Origin: Rhodovulum adriaticum
GTDB lineage: Bacteria > Pseudomonadota > Alphaproteobacteria > Rhodobacterales > Rhodobacteraceae
DNA: 64,000 bases
Direction: 5' to 3'
Assembly (NCBI RefSeq): GCF_004345735.1
Contig: NZ_SLXL01000001.1
Location: forward strand, 629,876-693,875
In this document: piece by piece, positions 1-8,209 of the stretch
How positions within the stretch are numbered: the first letter of the stretch is position 1
Layout of the letters: each line of letters begins with the position of its first letter
Notes under the pieces: model-generated
What the model was told of the DNA's origin: nothing
Databases searched by the model: none
What the model saw: only the letters and a program-made list of their open reading frames with translations
Position numbers and translations under genes: made by a program

Positions 1-45
1 GCCGTCAGCGCGCGCATCCTGGCGTTCCTGGACGCGCGGCTGTAG
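1..45 (+). CDS. C-terminal end of an unidentified gene (partial, 5' end outside window)
   Basis: The first 45 bases read as 14 sense codons and a TAG stop with no interruption (ending ILAFLDARL). The stop lies 9 bp from the stop of the convergent dppF-type gene, a normal tail-to-tail arrangement. Too little protein is visible to name a family. The frame is inferred only from this short open stretch and the geometry. Confidence 0.4.
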   Translation, partial: AVSARILAFLDARL

Positions 46-54
46 CGCCGCCCC

Positions 55-1023
55 CTATTCCGTATGGTGACAGGCGGCCTGCGTGCCATTGGCCAGCGTG
101 CGCAGCTTGGGGCGTTCGGCCCGGCAGCGGGCATCGGCCAGCGGGCACCGCGGCGCAAAGGGGCAGCCGACCGGCAGGTTGACCGGGTCCGGCAATTCGC
201 CCGGCGTGCGCGGCTTGTCGAAGGAACCGCCTTCCAGCTTGGGGATCGCCTCCAGCAGCAGGCGGGTATAAGGATGCTTGGGCTGGGCGAAAATGGCCTG
301 GGTTTCCGCCAATTCCATCACCTGCCCCAGATACATCACCGCCACGCGGCTGCCGAAATGCTCCACCACGCTCAGGTCGTGGGTGATGAACAGGTAGGTC
401 AGGCCGCGATCCGCCTGCAGGTCGGTCAGCAGGTTCAGGATCTGCGCCTGGATCGACACGTCCAGCGCGGAAATCGGTTCGTCCGCCACGATGAAGGCCG
501 GGTTGGTGACCAGCGCCCGTGCAATGGCGATCCGCTGGCGTTGCCCGCCGGAAAATTCATGCGGCAGACGGCGTTGCCAGCTGGGATCGCACCCCGTGGC
601 GGCCAGCACCGATTCCACCTGTTCGCGGACCTCGGCGGCGGGGGTGTCGGGCAGCAGGTGGCGGATCGGTTCGGCCAGGGTGTCGAACACGTTGCGCCGC
701 GGGTTGAGCGAGGCATAGGGGTTCTGGAACACCATCTGCATCTCTGCCCGGATCGGCTTGCGCATGCGTTCGTCCATGGTGTCGATGCGCTGGTCACGGA
801 ACAGGATCTCCCCGGCACTGGGGGCCAGCAGCCCCATGATGGCGCGGCCCAGCGTGGTCTTGCCGCAGCCGGATTCGCCGACCACGCAAAAGCTTTCGCC
901 GGGCTGGATCGACACATCCACGCCGTTCAGCGCATGCAGCACCGGCTTTTCGCGGCTCAGGAAATGGGTGGGCAGCGCGAACCGCATTTCCAGCCCGCGC
1001 GTCTCGACAATCGGCTGGGTCAT
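55..1023 (-). CDS. dppF: Peptide ABC transporter ATP-binding protein (DppF/OppF type)
   Basis: Second ATPase of a dipeptide/oligopeptide importer, acting on the cytoplasmic face of the inner membrane. The 322-residue protein has Walker A GESGCGKT (49-56), signature FSGGQ (157-161) and Walker B FIVADEP (177-183). A C-terminal oligopeptide-transporter tail carries the cysteine pattern CPFAPRCPLADARC. It is the last gene of a five-gene minus-strand operon (substrate-binding protein, two permeases, two ATPases), and its ATG overlaps the stop of the preceding ATPase gene by 4 bp. The family is clear; the substrate (dipeptide, oligopeptide or another small amine such as 5-aminolevulinate) cannot be read from sequence. 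Confidence 0.93.
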   Translation of the reverse strand: MTQPIVETRGLEMRFALPTHFLSREKPVLHALNGVDVSIQPGESFCVVGESGCGKTTLGRAIMGLLAPSAGEILFRDQRIDTMDERMRKPIRAEMQMVFQNPYASLNPRRNVFDTLAEPIRHLLPDTPAAEVREQVESVLAATGCDPSWQRRLPHEFSGGQRQRIAIARALVTNPAFIVADEPISALDVSIQAQILNLLTDLQADRGLTYLFITHDLSVVEHFGSRVAVMYLGQVMELAETQAIFAQPKHPYTRLLLEAIPKLEGGSFDKPRTPGELPDPVNLPVGCPFAPRCPLADARCRAERPKLRTLANGTQAACHHTE

Positions 1024-1988
1024 GAGGCGGCCTCTTCCTCTTGCAGCGGGTGGAAACAGGCAACGCCGCCGGCAAGCGGCGGGATCGTGGCGCGGCAGCG
1101 GTCCGCCGCGAATTCGCAGCGCGGGTTGTAGGCGCAGCCGGGCGGCAGGGCCGTGATCGGCGGCATGGAGCCGGGGATCTGGTACAGCCGCTGACCGCGC
1201 CCGGCCTTTTGCGGCAGGGCCTTCAGCAGGCCGGCGGTATAGGGGTGGCGGGGCGCGTTGATGATGTCCTGTGTGCGGCCCTCTTCGACGCAGAGGCCCG
1301 CATACATGATCATGATCCGCTCGGTCACCTCGGCCACTACGCCCAGATCATGGGTGATCAGGATCAGCGCCACGTCGTTTTCGCGGCACAGTTTCAGGAT
1401 CAGCGCCATGATTTCCGCCTGGATCGTCACGTCCAGCGCGGTGGTGGGTTCGTCCGCGATGATCAGTTCGGGATCGGTCAGCAGGGCGATGGCGATCACC
1501 ACCCGCTGACGCAGCCCGCCGGACAGTTCATGCGGGTAGGCATCCATCCGCGATTCAGCGGACGGAATGGCGACCTGCTTCAGCCGTTCGATGCACAGCT
1601 TGCGCGCCTCGGCATCCGAAATCTTGCGATGCGCCTTCAGCGTTTCGATCATCTGCGTGCCGATGGTCAGCACCGGGTTCAGCGTGACCATCGGATCCTG
1701 GAAGATCATCGAAATCCGGTTGCCCCGGATGCCGCGAATGCCGCGTTCGGACAGGTCCAGCAGGTTTTCGCCGTGGAACATCACGCGGCCCCCGCTGACG
1801 CGGCCGGGATCGGCGATCAGGTTCAGGATCGCAAAGGCCAGCATCGATTTGCCCGCCCCGGATTCGCCCACGACGCCCAGGCGTTCGCCCTTTTCCAGAT
1901 GCAGGTTCACGCCGCGCAGGGCCTCGACCTCGTCCCGCTTGCCGCGCGGAAAGGCGACATGCAGGTCTTGCACTTCCAGCATCGCCAT
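1020..1988 (-). CDS. dppD: Peptide ABC transporter ATP-binding protein (DppD/OppD type)
   Basis: First ATPase of the peptide-type importer. The 322-residue protein has Walker A GESGAGKS (41-48), signature LSGGL (155-159), Walker B LIIADEP (175-181) and the [12 protein letters not shown]-loop region. The C-terminal oligopeptide-transporter extension includes [10 protein letters not shown]. It shares one base with the upstream permease gene (stop/start TGATG) and overlaps the next ATPase by 4 bp, indicating translational coupling throughout. Two non-identical ATPases are typical of Dpp/Opp systems. Confidence 0.93.
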   Translation of the reverse strand: MAMLEVQDLHVAFPRGKRDEVEALRGVNLHLEKGERLGVVGESGAGKSMLAFAILNLIADPGRVSGGRVMFHGENLLDLSERGIRGIRGNRISMIFQDPMVTLNPVLTIGTQMIETLKAHRKISDAEARKLCIERLKQVAIPSAESRMDAYPHELSGGLRQRVVIAIALLTDPELIIADEPTTALDVTIQAEIMALILKLCRENDVALILITHDLGVVAEVTERIMIMYAGLCVEEGRTQDIINAPRHPYTAGLLKALPQKAGRGQRLYQIPGSMPPITALPPGCAYNPRCEFAADRCRATIPPLAGGVACFHPLQEEEAAS

Positions 1989-2896
1989 CAGTCCTCTCCC
2001 CGGCGCAGTTTCGGGTTCAGCACATCACGCAGCCAGTCGCCCAGCAGGTTCAGCGACAGCACCAGCGCGATCAGCACCAGCGCGGGGAACAGCGTGATCC
2101 ACCACGAGCCCGAAAAGATGAACTCGAACCCCGAGCGGATCAGCGACCCCAGCGAGGGCCGGTCGGTCGGCATGCCGAGGCCGAGGAAGGACAGCGAGGC
2201 CTCGATCATGATCGCCTCGGCCACCTGGATGGTGGAAATCACCAGCACCGGCGTCAGCGTGTTGGGCAGGATATGGCCCCACATGATGCGCCGGGCGGGC
2301 AGGCCGATGACGCGGGCGGCATCGACATATTCCTTCTTCTTTTCACCCAGGACGGACGATCGCACCGTGCGCGCGAATTTTGGCCATTCGGCAATGCCGA
2401 TCACCAGGATCAGCATGATGATCGCGTAATCCGCATAGGTGTTGGCGTCAAAGGCTGCGCTGAACAGCGCCAGCGCGATGATCGCCATCATCAGCGTGGA
2501 CAGCGACAGCTGGATATCGGCCAGCCGCATCAGAAAGCTGTCGATCCAGCCGCCCTTGTACCCGGCGATCAGGCCCAGGGTGATGCCCAGCACGGCCTGC
2601 ACGATCACCGCGCCCACGCCGATCAGCAGGGAAATCCCGGTGCCGTACATGATGGTGGACAGCACGCCGCGCCCCTGCGCGTCGGTGCCCAGCAGGAACC
2701 GTTCGTCGCCGCCGGGTTTCCACGCGGGCGGCATTTCGCTGTCCATGATGTCCAGTTGCAGCGGGTCATAGGGGTTTTGCGGGGCGATCAGCGGCGCAAG
2801 AACCGCCATCAGCACCAGCACCAGCAGGACGATCCCTGCCCCGATGGCCACGGGGTCGGACAGGAACCGTTTCAAGAAGGCGGAAAAGGAGATCAT
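1988..2896 (-). CDS. dppC: Peptide ABC transporter permease (DppC type)
   Basis: Inner-membrane channel subunit of 302 residues. It has an N-terminal membrane anchor (about residues 15-37), a DppC-type N-terminal segment (LIAPQNPYDP, then FLLGTDAQGRGVLS) and a block of five further membrane helices. The EAA-loop consensus DAARVIGLPARRIMWGHILPN sits in the middle; it contacts the ATPases. The GTDAQGRDV-like motif is characteristic of DppC/OppC. The gene is separated from dppB by 1 bp and coupled to dppD. Confidence 0.92.
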   Translation of the reverse strand: MISFSAFLKRFLSDPVAIGAGIVLLVLVLMAVLAPLIAPQNPYDPLQLDIMDSEMPPAWKPGGDERFLLGTDAQGRGVLSTIMYGTGISLLIGVGAVIVQAVLGITLGLIAGYKGGWIDSFLMRLADIQLSLSTLMMAIIALALFSAAFDANTYADYAIIMLILVIGIAEWPKFARTVRSSVLGEKKKEYVDAARVIGLPARRIMWGHILPNTLTPVLVISTIQVAEAIMIEASLSFLGLGMPTDRPSLGSLIRSGFEFIFSGSWWITLFPALVLIALVLSLNLLGDWLRDVLNPKLRRGED

Positions 2897-2897
2897 G

Positions 2898-3884
2898 TCA
2901 GCCCTTGGCCCCCGGCAGTTTCACCATCGGATTGATGAGCGTGTAGATGAAATCGACCAGCGTGTTCACCACCACGAAGATCAGGCCGACCACGATGATG
3001 TAGGCGATGATCAGGGGGGTATCGACGCGGTTCACCGCCTCAAGAAACAGAAAGCCCATGCCGGGCCACTGGAACACGGTTTCGGTCAGGATCGTGTAGG
3101 CGATCAGCGTGCCGATCATCAGCCCGCCCACGGTAACCACCGGCAACAGCGTGTTGCGGAAGGCATGGACATAGCGCACGCGCCAGGTGCTCAGCCCCTT
3201 GGCGCGGGCGAAACGGACGTAATCGGTTCCCATCGCCTCTAGCATCTCGGCGCGGATCAGGCGGATGAACAGCGGCAGCATGATCGACGACAGCGTGATC
3301 GAGGGCAGGATCAGGTGGCTGATCCCGTCCCAGGTCAGAAACCCGGTATCCCAGCCCCAGGGTAACGTGACCGTGTCGCCGCGCCCAAAGGCGGGCAGCC
3401 AGCCCAGTTCCACCCCGAACAGCCACACCATGAAGATGGCGGTCAGGAAGACCGGGATCGAAATGCCCACGATGGACCCGGTCATGATGATCCGTGTCAG
3501 CCATGAATCGCGGTGGATCGCGCAGTAGATGCCCGCCGGGATCGAGACAGAGACAAAGATGAACACCGCCCCCAGTACCAGTTCGAAGGTGGCCGGGAAC
3601 TTGTCCAGGATCACGTCGATCGCCGGGCGTTTGAAGAAGTAGGAGGTGCCCAGGTCGCCCTGTACGGCGTTGCCCAGGAAGCGGGCGTACTGGACCAGGA
3701 AGGGGTCGTTCAGCCCCAACTCGTCGCGCAGCGCCTCGCGCTCGGCCTCGGACACGGATTGGCCGACCAGCTCGCGCAGGGGGTCGCCCAGGTTGTCCTG
3801 GATGGAAAAGCCGATGATCGAGATGACGAACATCACGACCAGTGCCTGTACGGCGCGGCGGATCAGAAAGGCTAGAATATGCAT
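2898..3884 (-). CDS. dppB: Peptide ABC transporter permease (DppB type)
   Basis: Inner-membrane channel subunit of 328 residues, with the usual DppB start (one helix at residues 8-30, then a periplasmic segment rich in EREALRDELGL) and about five more helices. The EAA loop reads YVRFARAKGLSTWRVRYVHA. It is the second gene of the operon, 56 bp downstream of the substrate-binding protein gene. That gap contains a strong hairpin (3902-3932), a common arrangement that lets the binding protein be made in excess of the permeases. Confidence 0.92.
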   Translation of the reverse strand: MHILAFLIRRAVQALVVMFVISIIGFSIQDNLGDPLRELVGQSVSEAEREALRDELGLNDPFLVQYARFLGNAVQGDLGTSYFFKRPAIDVILDKFPATFELVLGAVFIFVSVSIPAGIYCAIHRDSWLTRIIMTGSIVGISIPVFLTAIFMVWLFGVELGWLPAFGRGDTVTLPWGWDTGFLTWDGISHLILPSITLSSIMLPLFIRLIRAEMLEAMGTDYVRFARAKGLSTWRVRYVHAFRNTLLPVVTVGGLMIGTLIAYTILTETVFQWPGMGFLFLEAVNRVDTPLIIAYIIVVGLIFVVVNTLVDFIYTLINPMVKLPGAKG

Positions 3885-3901
3885 GGGGCGTGCCCTTGTG
3901 T

Positions 3902-3932
3902 CAGGCGGACCACGAATTTCGCGGTCCGCCTG
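3902..3932 (-). terminator. Intercistronic hairpin between dppA and dppB
   Basis: A perfect 10-bp inverted repeat (CAGGCGGACC at 3902-3911 and its complement at 3923-3932) with an 11-nt loop lies between the dppA stop and the dppB start. There is no U-tract, so it is more likely a 3'-end stabiliser or partial terminator than a full intrinsic terminator. Such structures commonly raise the level of binding-protein mRNA over the permease portion. Confidence 0.65.
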
Positions 3933-3940
3933 TTATCACA

Positions 3941-5479
3941 TCATTCCTCGATGACAAGGTCGCCGAGGTAGGGGAAGTTCATGACGTTGAGGACATCCTC
4001 GATCATGACACCCTCGCGCGCACCCCAGGCCAGATCCTGCCAGTGCAGCGGGATGAAGGCGGCGTCGTCATACAGGATCTGTTCCACCTCCTGCAGCATC
4101 GCGGCCCGCGTCTCGGGGTCGGTTTCCGTCAGCGAGGCCAGCGTCAGCTCGTCCACCTTCGGGTTCGAGTAGTTGCCCGAGTTGTACTGACCGCGGCCGG
4201 TATCGGCATCCGGGGTCATGGTCAGGAACTCGTTGAAGTTGGCCGAATCCTCGGTGTCCGAATGCCAGCCGATCATCATGATGTCGGCAGCGCGCTCGTC
4301 GAACTTGGGCCAGTACTGCGCCTTGGGCATCGTGGTCAGATCGATGTCGATCTTGATCTTGGCCAACATCGCCGCCGCCGCTTCGCAGATCTTGTAGTCG
4401 TTCACGTAGCGGTTGTTGGGGCACATCATCGTGGCCGAGAAGCCGTCGGCATAGCCCGCCTCTGCCATCAGGGCCTGCGCCTTGGCGACATCGAAGCGCG
4501 GGGTCAGGTCGGGGTTGTAGCCGACATAGCCCTCGGGCGACTGCTGCGCCGCGACGGTGCCAAAGCCCTTCATGATCTTGGCGACGATGCCTTCGTTGTT
4601 GATGGCATAGGCGATGGCCTGGCGCACCTTGGGATCGGCAAAGGCTTCGTTGCGCTTCTGATTCAGTTGCAGGGTGATGATCCGGGTGCCGGTCATCGTC
4701 ACCAGCTTGGTGCCGTCATTGTCGCGGATGCGGTCCAGATCGGTCGGCGGCACCGGCGCGATAAAGTCGACATCGCCGGCCAGCAGGGCGGCCACGCGGG
4801 TCGGGGCCTCTTTGATCGGGGTCAGGATGGCGGTCTGCACATTGCCCGGGCTGGCGGTGTCCCAATAGTTCGGGTTGCGCTGGAACACGGTCTTCACGCC
4901 CTGTTCGCGCGATTCCACCGTGAACGGCCCGGTGCCGGATGCGTTCTGGCTGGCAAAGCTGTCGCCATGCTTGACGATCTCGACGCCGCCTTCCTCGTAG
5001 AAGTCCTTGTCCATCGGGAAGACATAGGTCGCGGTGTGCAGCACCAGCGGGCTGGGACCGTCGGTCTTGATCTCGACGGTGGTGTCGTCGATGGCGGTGG
5101 CCGAGACCCAGCTTGCAAAGATGCCCTTGAAGTCGGGCGATCCTTTCAGGCGCTCGATGGTCCAGACGACATCCTCGGCGGTCATCGTGTCGCCGCTGTG
5201 GAAGGTCACGCCCTCGCGCAGGTTGAAGCGCATGGTGGTGTCGTCCACACGTTCCCAGCTGGACGCCAGGCGGGGATCGAAGCCCAGATCCTTGTTCCAG
5301 CGGATCAGCGGGTCAAAGACCATGTGCGCCATTTGCAGCGTGCCGCCCGACAGCTGTTCATGCGGGTCCAGCGACACCGGGTCGGCGTCATAGGCAAAGT
5401 TCAGCGTCTGGGCACCGCCCAGACCGGCTGCACCCAGCACCAGCGCGGCTGCGGTTGCCAGAGTCCTGATTGTTTTCAT
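3941..5479 (-). CDS. dppA: Peptide ABC transporter periplasmic substrate-binding protein (DppA/SBP_bac_5 family)
   Basis: Periplasmic ligand-binding component, 512 residues from the chosen ATG. That start gives a typical Sec signal peptide (MKTIRTLATAAALVLGAAG, cleavage around GGAQT) and has AGGAG five to ten bases upstream. An in-frame start 37 codons earlier would add a non-signal extension and is rejected. The mature protein has family-5 solute-binding features: NFAYDADPVSLDPHEQLSGG at the N-terminus and FNLREGVTFHSGDTMTAEDV. It is the first gene of the dpp operon, 204 bp downstream of crtC on the same strand. Confidence 0.92.
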   Translation of the reverse strand: MKTIRTLATAAALVLGAAGLGGAQTLNFAYDADPVSLDPHEQLSGGTLQMAHMVFDPLIRWNKDLGFDPRLASSWERVDDTTMRFNLREGVTFHSGDTMTAEDVVWTIERLKGSPDFKGIFASWVSATAIDDTTVEIKTDGPSPLVLHTATYVFPMDKDFYEEGGVEIVKHGDSFASQNASGTGPFTVESREQGVKTVFQRNPNYWDTASPGNVQTAILTPIKEAPTRVAALLAGDVDFIAPVPPTDLDRIRDNDGTKLVTMTGTRIITLQLNQKRNEAFADPKVRQAIAYAINNEGIVAKIMKGFGTVAAQQSPEGYVGYNPDLTPRFDVAKAQALMAEAGYADGFSATMMCPNNRYVNDYKICEAAAAMLAKIKIDIDLTTMPKAQYWPKFDERAADIMMIGWHSDTEDSANFNEFLTMTPDADTGRGQYNSGNYSNPKVDELTLASLTETDPETRAAMLQEVEQILYDDAAFIPLHWQDLAWGAREGVMIEDVLNVMNFPYLGDLVIEE

Positions 5480-5683
5480 GTGATTCTCCTGGAATTGGGC
5501 GCGCTTTAGGGCCGCCGAGGCAGCGGCGGCCGTCCCTGCGGGATACGCGCTCATGTGCGACATGCTGTTCCAATTCCGCGGGGAATGCAAACCCCCGCAT
5601 AGGCGGTTTGTAACAATGATGACGCAACGGAAGCTGCCGCAAGGATGCCCCGGCGGCGGTCTTTCGCGTTCTGCGGGCGCGGA

Positions 5684-6622
5684 TCAGTCGTCGAACCGCC
5701 ACCCCTTGCGGCGGGGCACCTTGACGGCCAGCATCGGCTTGATCAGCGGGCTGGCAAAGCGGTCCAGGTCCAGCGCCTCGTGCACGCCGACGGTTTCCTC
5801 GCCGAACACCTGGGTCCGCACGGTGGATCGGCAGTAGAACGGCGCGTCCAGCATGTCGGCCACCTGTTTCGGCCGATAACCGGGATCGGCGCGGGTTTCG
5901 CGCCGGACCAGCCATTTCGACCGGGCAAAGCGGGTGCGCGGGGGGGCGTCGATCACCTGTGCCGTGCCATCGGCGCCGAAATGCAGGCCCACGGCCAGTT
6001 CGCTGCCATCCCGCACGGCGGCGTCGTAGAAACAGTAGGCCCCGTTGTCGCGGGTCGGGAAGCGGCCCCAGGTCCAATAGCTGAAATCGTCCTCCAGCGC
6101 GTGGATGCCGAAATTCGAGTCGAAATAGGCGTGCCCGGTCCATTGCCAGCCGGGCTGGTTCAGGTCCACCTCGATGTCAGAGGACGGCGCGAAGGGCCGC
6201 CAGACATGGCTACCATCGGCCTTCAGCGGCAGTTCGACATCGGTGATCGCAGAGGGCGTGACGGTGATGCGCCCCTTCAGGCGGTGCATGTGCGGCCAGG
6301 CCAGTTCGTCCACGTCGATATACAGCTTGCCGCCGTCCCAGGTCAGTTTCGACGGCCCCACCTCAAACGTGTTGGGGGTCTGGCGCAGGGCCGCCTGCCC
6401 GCGGTCGGTCATCGTCCAGCGCCCGCCCTTGCCGTAGGTGGCGACGTTGATGCAGCAATGCGCCTCGGGGTTCTTGCGGCCGGACCAGCGGTACCAGGGC
6501 GAAAACACCGACCCGATGAAAGAGATGATCGAGATCGACTTTTCGCCGTCATCGCTGATGCCGTCGACATACCACCAAGCATAGCCGTCCGGCGGAACCT
6601 CTAGGTTGAAGTTCGGTCCATC
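5684..6622 (-). CDS. crtC: Hydroxyneurosporene synthase / carotenoid 1,2-hydratase CrtC (start codon unresolved)
   Basis: Adds water to the 1,2 double bond of neurosporene-type carotenes, the first step of the spheroidene and spirilloxanthin tail modifications. The family match is strong across GYAWWYVDGISDDGEK, FIGSVFSPWYRWSG, CCINVATYGKGG, FSYWTWGRFP, MLDAPFYCRS and a C-terminal LIKPMLAVKVPRRKGW. The conserved N-terminal block reaches to about 6615, overlapping the end of crtD, but this frame has no ATG, GTG or TTG between about 6904 and the GTG at 6508. The 6622 boundary is therefore only the estimated limit. Starting at GTG 6508 would give 274 residues but drop the conserved WWYVDG segment; starting at 6904 would add about 94 residues that merely shadow crtD. 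The product identity is secure, the start is not. Confidence 0.85.
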   Translation of the reverse strand, partial: DGPNFNLEVPPDGYAWWYVDGISDDGEKSISIISFIGSVFSPWYRWSGRKNPEAHCCINVATYGKGGRWTMTDRGQAALRQTPNTFEVGPSKLTWDGGKLYIDVDELAWPHMHRLKGRITVTPSAITDVELPLKADGSHVWRPFAPSSDIEVDLNQPGWQWTGHAYFDSNFGIHALEDDFSYWTWGRFPTRDNGAYCFYDAAVRDGSELAVGLHFGADGTAQVIDAPPRTRFARSKWLVRRETRADPGYRPKQVADMLDAPFYCRSTVRTQVFGEETVGVHEALDLDRFASPLIKPMLAVKVPRRKGWRFDD

Positions 6623-8091
6623 AAGATCGCCGCGGCCGCGTGCCTGCCGGAGAGGGTCGCCATGGGGATGCCCGCCCCCGGATGCGCCCCGCCCCCCGCC
6701 AGGTACAGCCCCGGCAGCGAGGTCCGCGCCGTGGGCCTCTTCAGAGAGGCTGTCAGGCCGTGCGGGCTCCGCCCGTAGAGGGAGCCTTCGGACGCCGGAA
6801 ACAGCTTGGCGAAGTGGCGCGGCGTTGTCAGCCAGTCCGTCCCCGGCCGGGGATCGAAGGTCAGGCCGAAGCTGGCCAGCGTCTCGAAGGTGCGTGTCCG
6901 ACACGTCTCTTTCTCCTCGTCTGTCGCCTCGGCGCCGTCTGCAACGGGCGGGCCGTTCATGATGATCTCGAACCGTTCCTTGCCCTGCGGCGTACGGCCG
7001 GTGCCGCGGTCCTGGGCGCAGATATAGAGCGTGCCGTCGTCTGGCATACGCCCCTGGGCGATCGGATCGAATTCCGTGTGCGGGTTGTCGCAGAAAAAGA
7101 CGTTGTGATGCACCATCTCGGGGCCATGCGGCACGGCGGCATAGGACCAGACATAGGCCGACAGGCTGCGCGGATGGGTTTTCGCGCGCGGCACGGTGTC
7201 TTGCGCCGCCTCGCCCAACAGGCCCGCGCCCAGGGCCGCCGGATCGCCGTTGAACACCACGATATCGGCGGGCAGGCGGGTGCCATCCGCCAGGTGCACA
7301 GCGGCCGCGGCGCCGTTCTGCACCTCGATCCGCGTGGCCCGCGCATTGAAGGTAAAGCTGACGCCCTGATCGGTGGCCAGCCGCATCAGGCCCTGCGCCA
7401 GTTGGTGCATGCCGCCCTCAACCCGCCAGACGCCCTGTTCCTCGGCATGCCAGATCAGCCCCAGCAGCGCGGGCGAGCGGAAGGGAGAGCCGCCAACATA
7501 GGTTGCATAGCGCCCGAACAGTTGCGCCAGGCGGCGGTCGCTGAATTGCCGGGTCAGGCTGCCCCACAGTTTCCGGTGCGGCGCCATGTCCAGAATCAGC
7601 CAGGGATGGGTGGCGACATGTTTCGTCAGTTCGGCCTGGCTGGGCGCGGCGGCCCGCATCATCGGTCCGTCAAAGGCGGTGAACAACCGTTCCGCCCGGC
7701 GGCAGAAGGCGCGGAATTCGCGTTCCGCCTTGGCGCCTGCAAATTCGCCCACGGCGGCGGCGCTTTCCTCGCGGCTGGCAAACAGGTCCAGCGTGCCGCC
7801 ATCGTGCCACCAGTGCCGCGCCAGCACGGTTTCGCGGTGCAGCGTCACATAGTCCGACAGGGACGCGCCGACGCTGTCGAACAGTTCCTCGAACACCGGG
7901 CGCAGGGTCATCACCGTGGGGCCTGCATCGACCGGCCCGGCCTCGGTGGCCATGGTGCGCATCTTGCCGCCGGGCACGGGGGCGCGGTCGATGACCTGCA
8001 CATCCATCCCGGCATGGGCCAGCCGGATGGCGCTGGAAAGCCCCCCCATCCCGGCCCCGATAACCACAACTTTTGCAGGGGATGCGGCCAT
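6601..8091 (-). CDS. crtD: Hydroxyneurosporene/methoxyneurosporene desaturase CrtD
   Basis: FAD-dependent carotenoid 3,4-desaturase acting on 1-hydroxy- or methoxy-carotenoids. The 496-residue protein opens with the dinucleotide fold VVVIGAGMGGLSSAIRLA (Gly cluster at 12-17) and ends with the phytoene-desaturase-type motif YLAGGGAHPGAGIPMATLSG. ATG at 8091 is preferred to the GTG one codon earlier because GAGGAG lies 5 bases before the ATG but only 2 before the GTG. It is transcribed divergently from crtE across a 118-bp region with two PpsR boxes, and its 3' end overlaps crtC. Confidence 0.93.
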   Translation of the reverse strand: MAASPAKVVVIGAGMGGLSSAIRLAHAGMDVQVIDRAPVPGGKMRTMATEAGPVDAGPTVMTLRPVFEELFDSVGASLSDYVTLHRETVLARHWWHDGGTLDLFASREESAAAVGEFAGAKAEREFRAFCRRAERLFTAFDGPMMRAAAPSQAELTKHVATHPWLILDMAPHRKLWGSLTRQFSDRRLAQLFGRYATYVGGSPFRSPALLGLIWHAEEQGVWRVEGGMHQLAQGLMRLATDQGVSFTFNARATRIEVQNGAAAAVHLADGTRLPADIVVFNGDPAALGAGLLGEAAQDTVPRAKTHPRSLSAYVWSYAAVPHGPEMVHHNVFFCDNPHTEFDPIAQGRMPDDGTLYICAQDRGTGRTPQGKERFEIIMNGPPVADGAEATDEEKETCRTRTFETLASFGLTFDPRPGTDWLTTPRHFAKLFPASEGSLYGRSPHGLTASLKRPTARTSLPGLYLAGGGAHPGAGIPMATLSGRHAAAAILMDRTST

Positions 8092-8129
8092 CACGACTCC
8101 TCAAGAAATATTGACTCCGCAGGATAGTG

Positions 8130-8147
8130 TGTCCATTCTGGTTTACA
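8130..8147. promoter_or_regulatory. PpsR/CrtJ box 1 in the crtD-crtE control region
   Basis: Perfect TGT-N12-ACA palindrome (TGT 8130-8132, ACA 8145-8147), the consensus for the PpsR/CrtJ repressor. It lies in the divergent promoter region between crtD and crtE, 8 bases from a second identical-consensus box. Paired boxes allow cooperative binding of PpsR tetramers. PpsR itself is encoded at 25342-26766. Confidence 0.88.
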
Positions 8148-8155
8148 ACTCAAAT

Positions 8156-8173
8156 TGTCTCGCAAACCTGACA
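8156..8173. promoter_or_regulatory. PpsR/CrtJ box 2 in the crtD-crtE control region
   Basis: Second perfect TGT-N12-ACA site (TGT 8156-8158, ACA 8171-8173), 26 bp centre to centre from box 1 and 36 bp before the crtE start. The position suits direct occlusion of the crtEF promoter and co-repression of crtDC. Confidence 0.88.
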
Positions 8174-8209
8174 CTTCGGACGGGACGAAACAGCACATGA
8201 GGGCCCTCC

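Noticed and set aside
64-1131. Long open frames antisense to dppF, dppD, dppA, bchH and other genes.
   Set aside because: They are GC-rich codon-position shadows: Arg/Gly/Ala/His-rich, no domain motifs, and opposite genes with clear family signatures.
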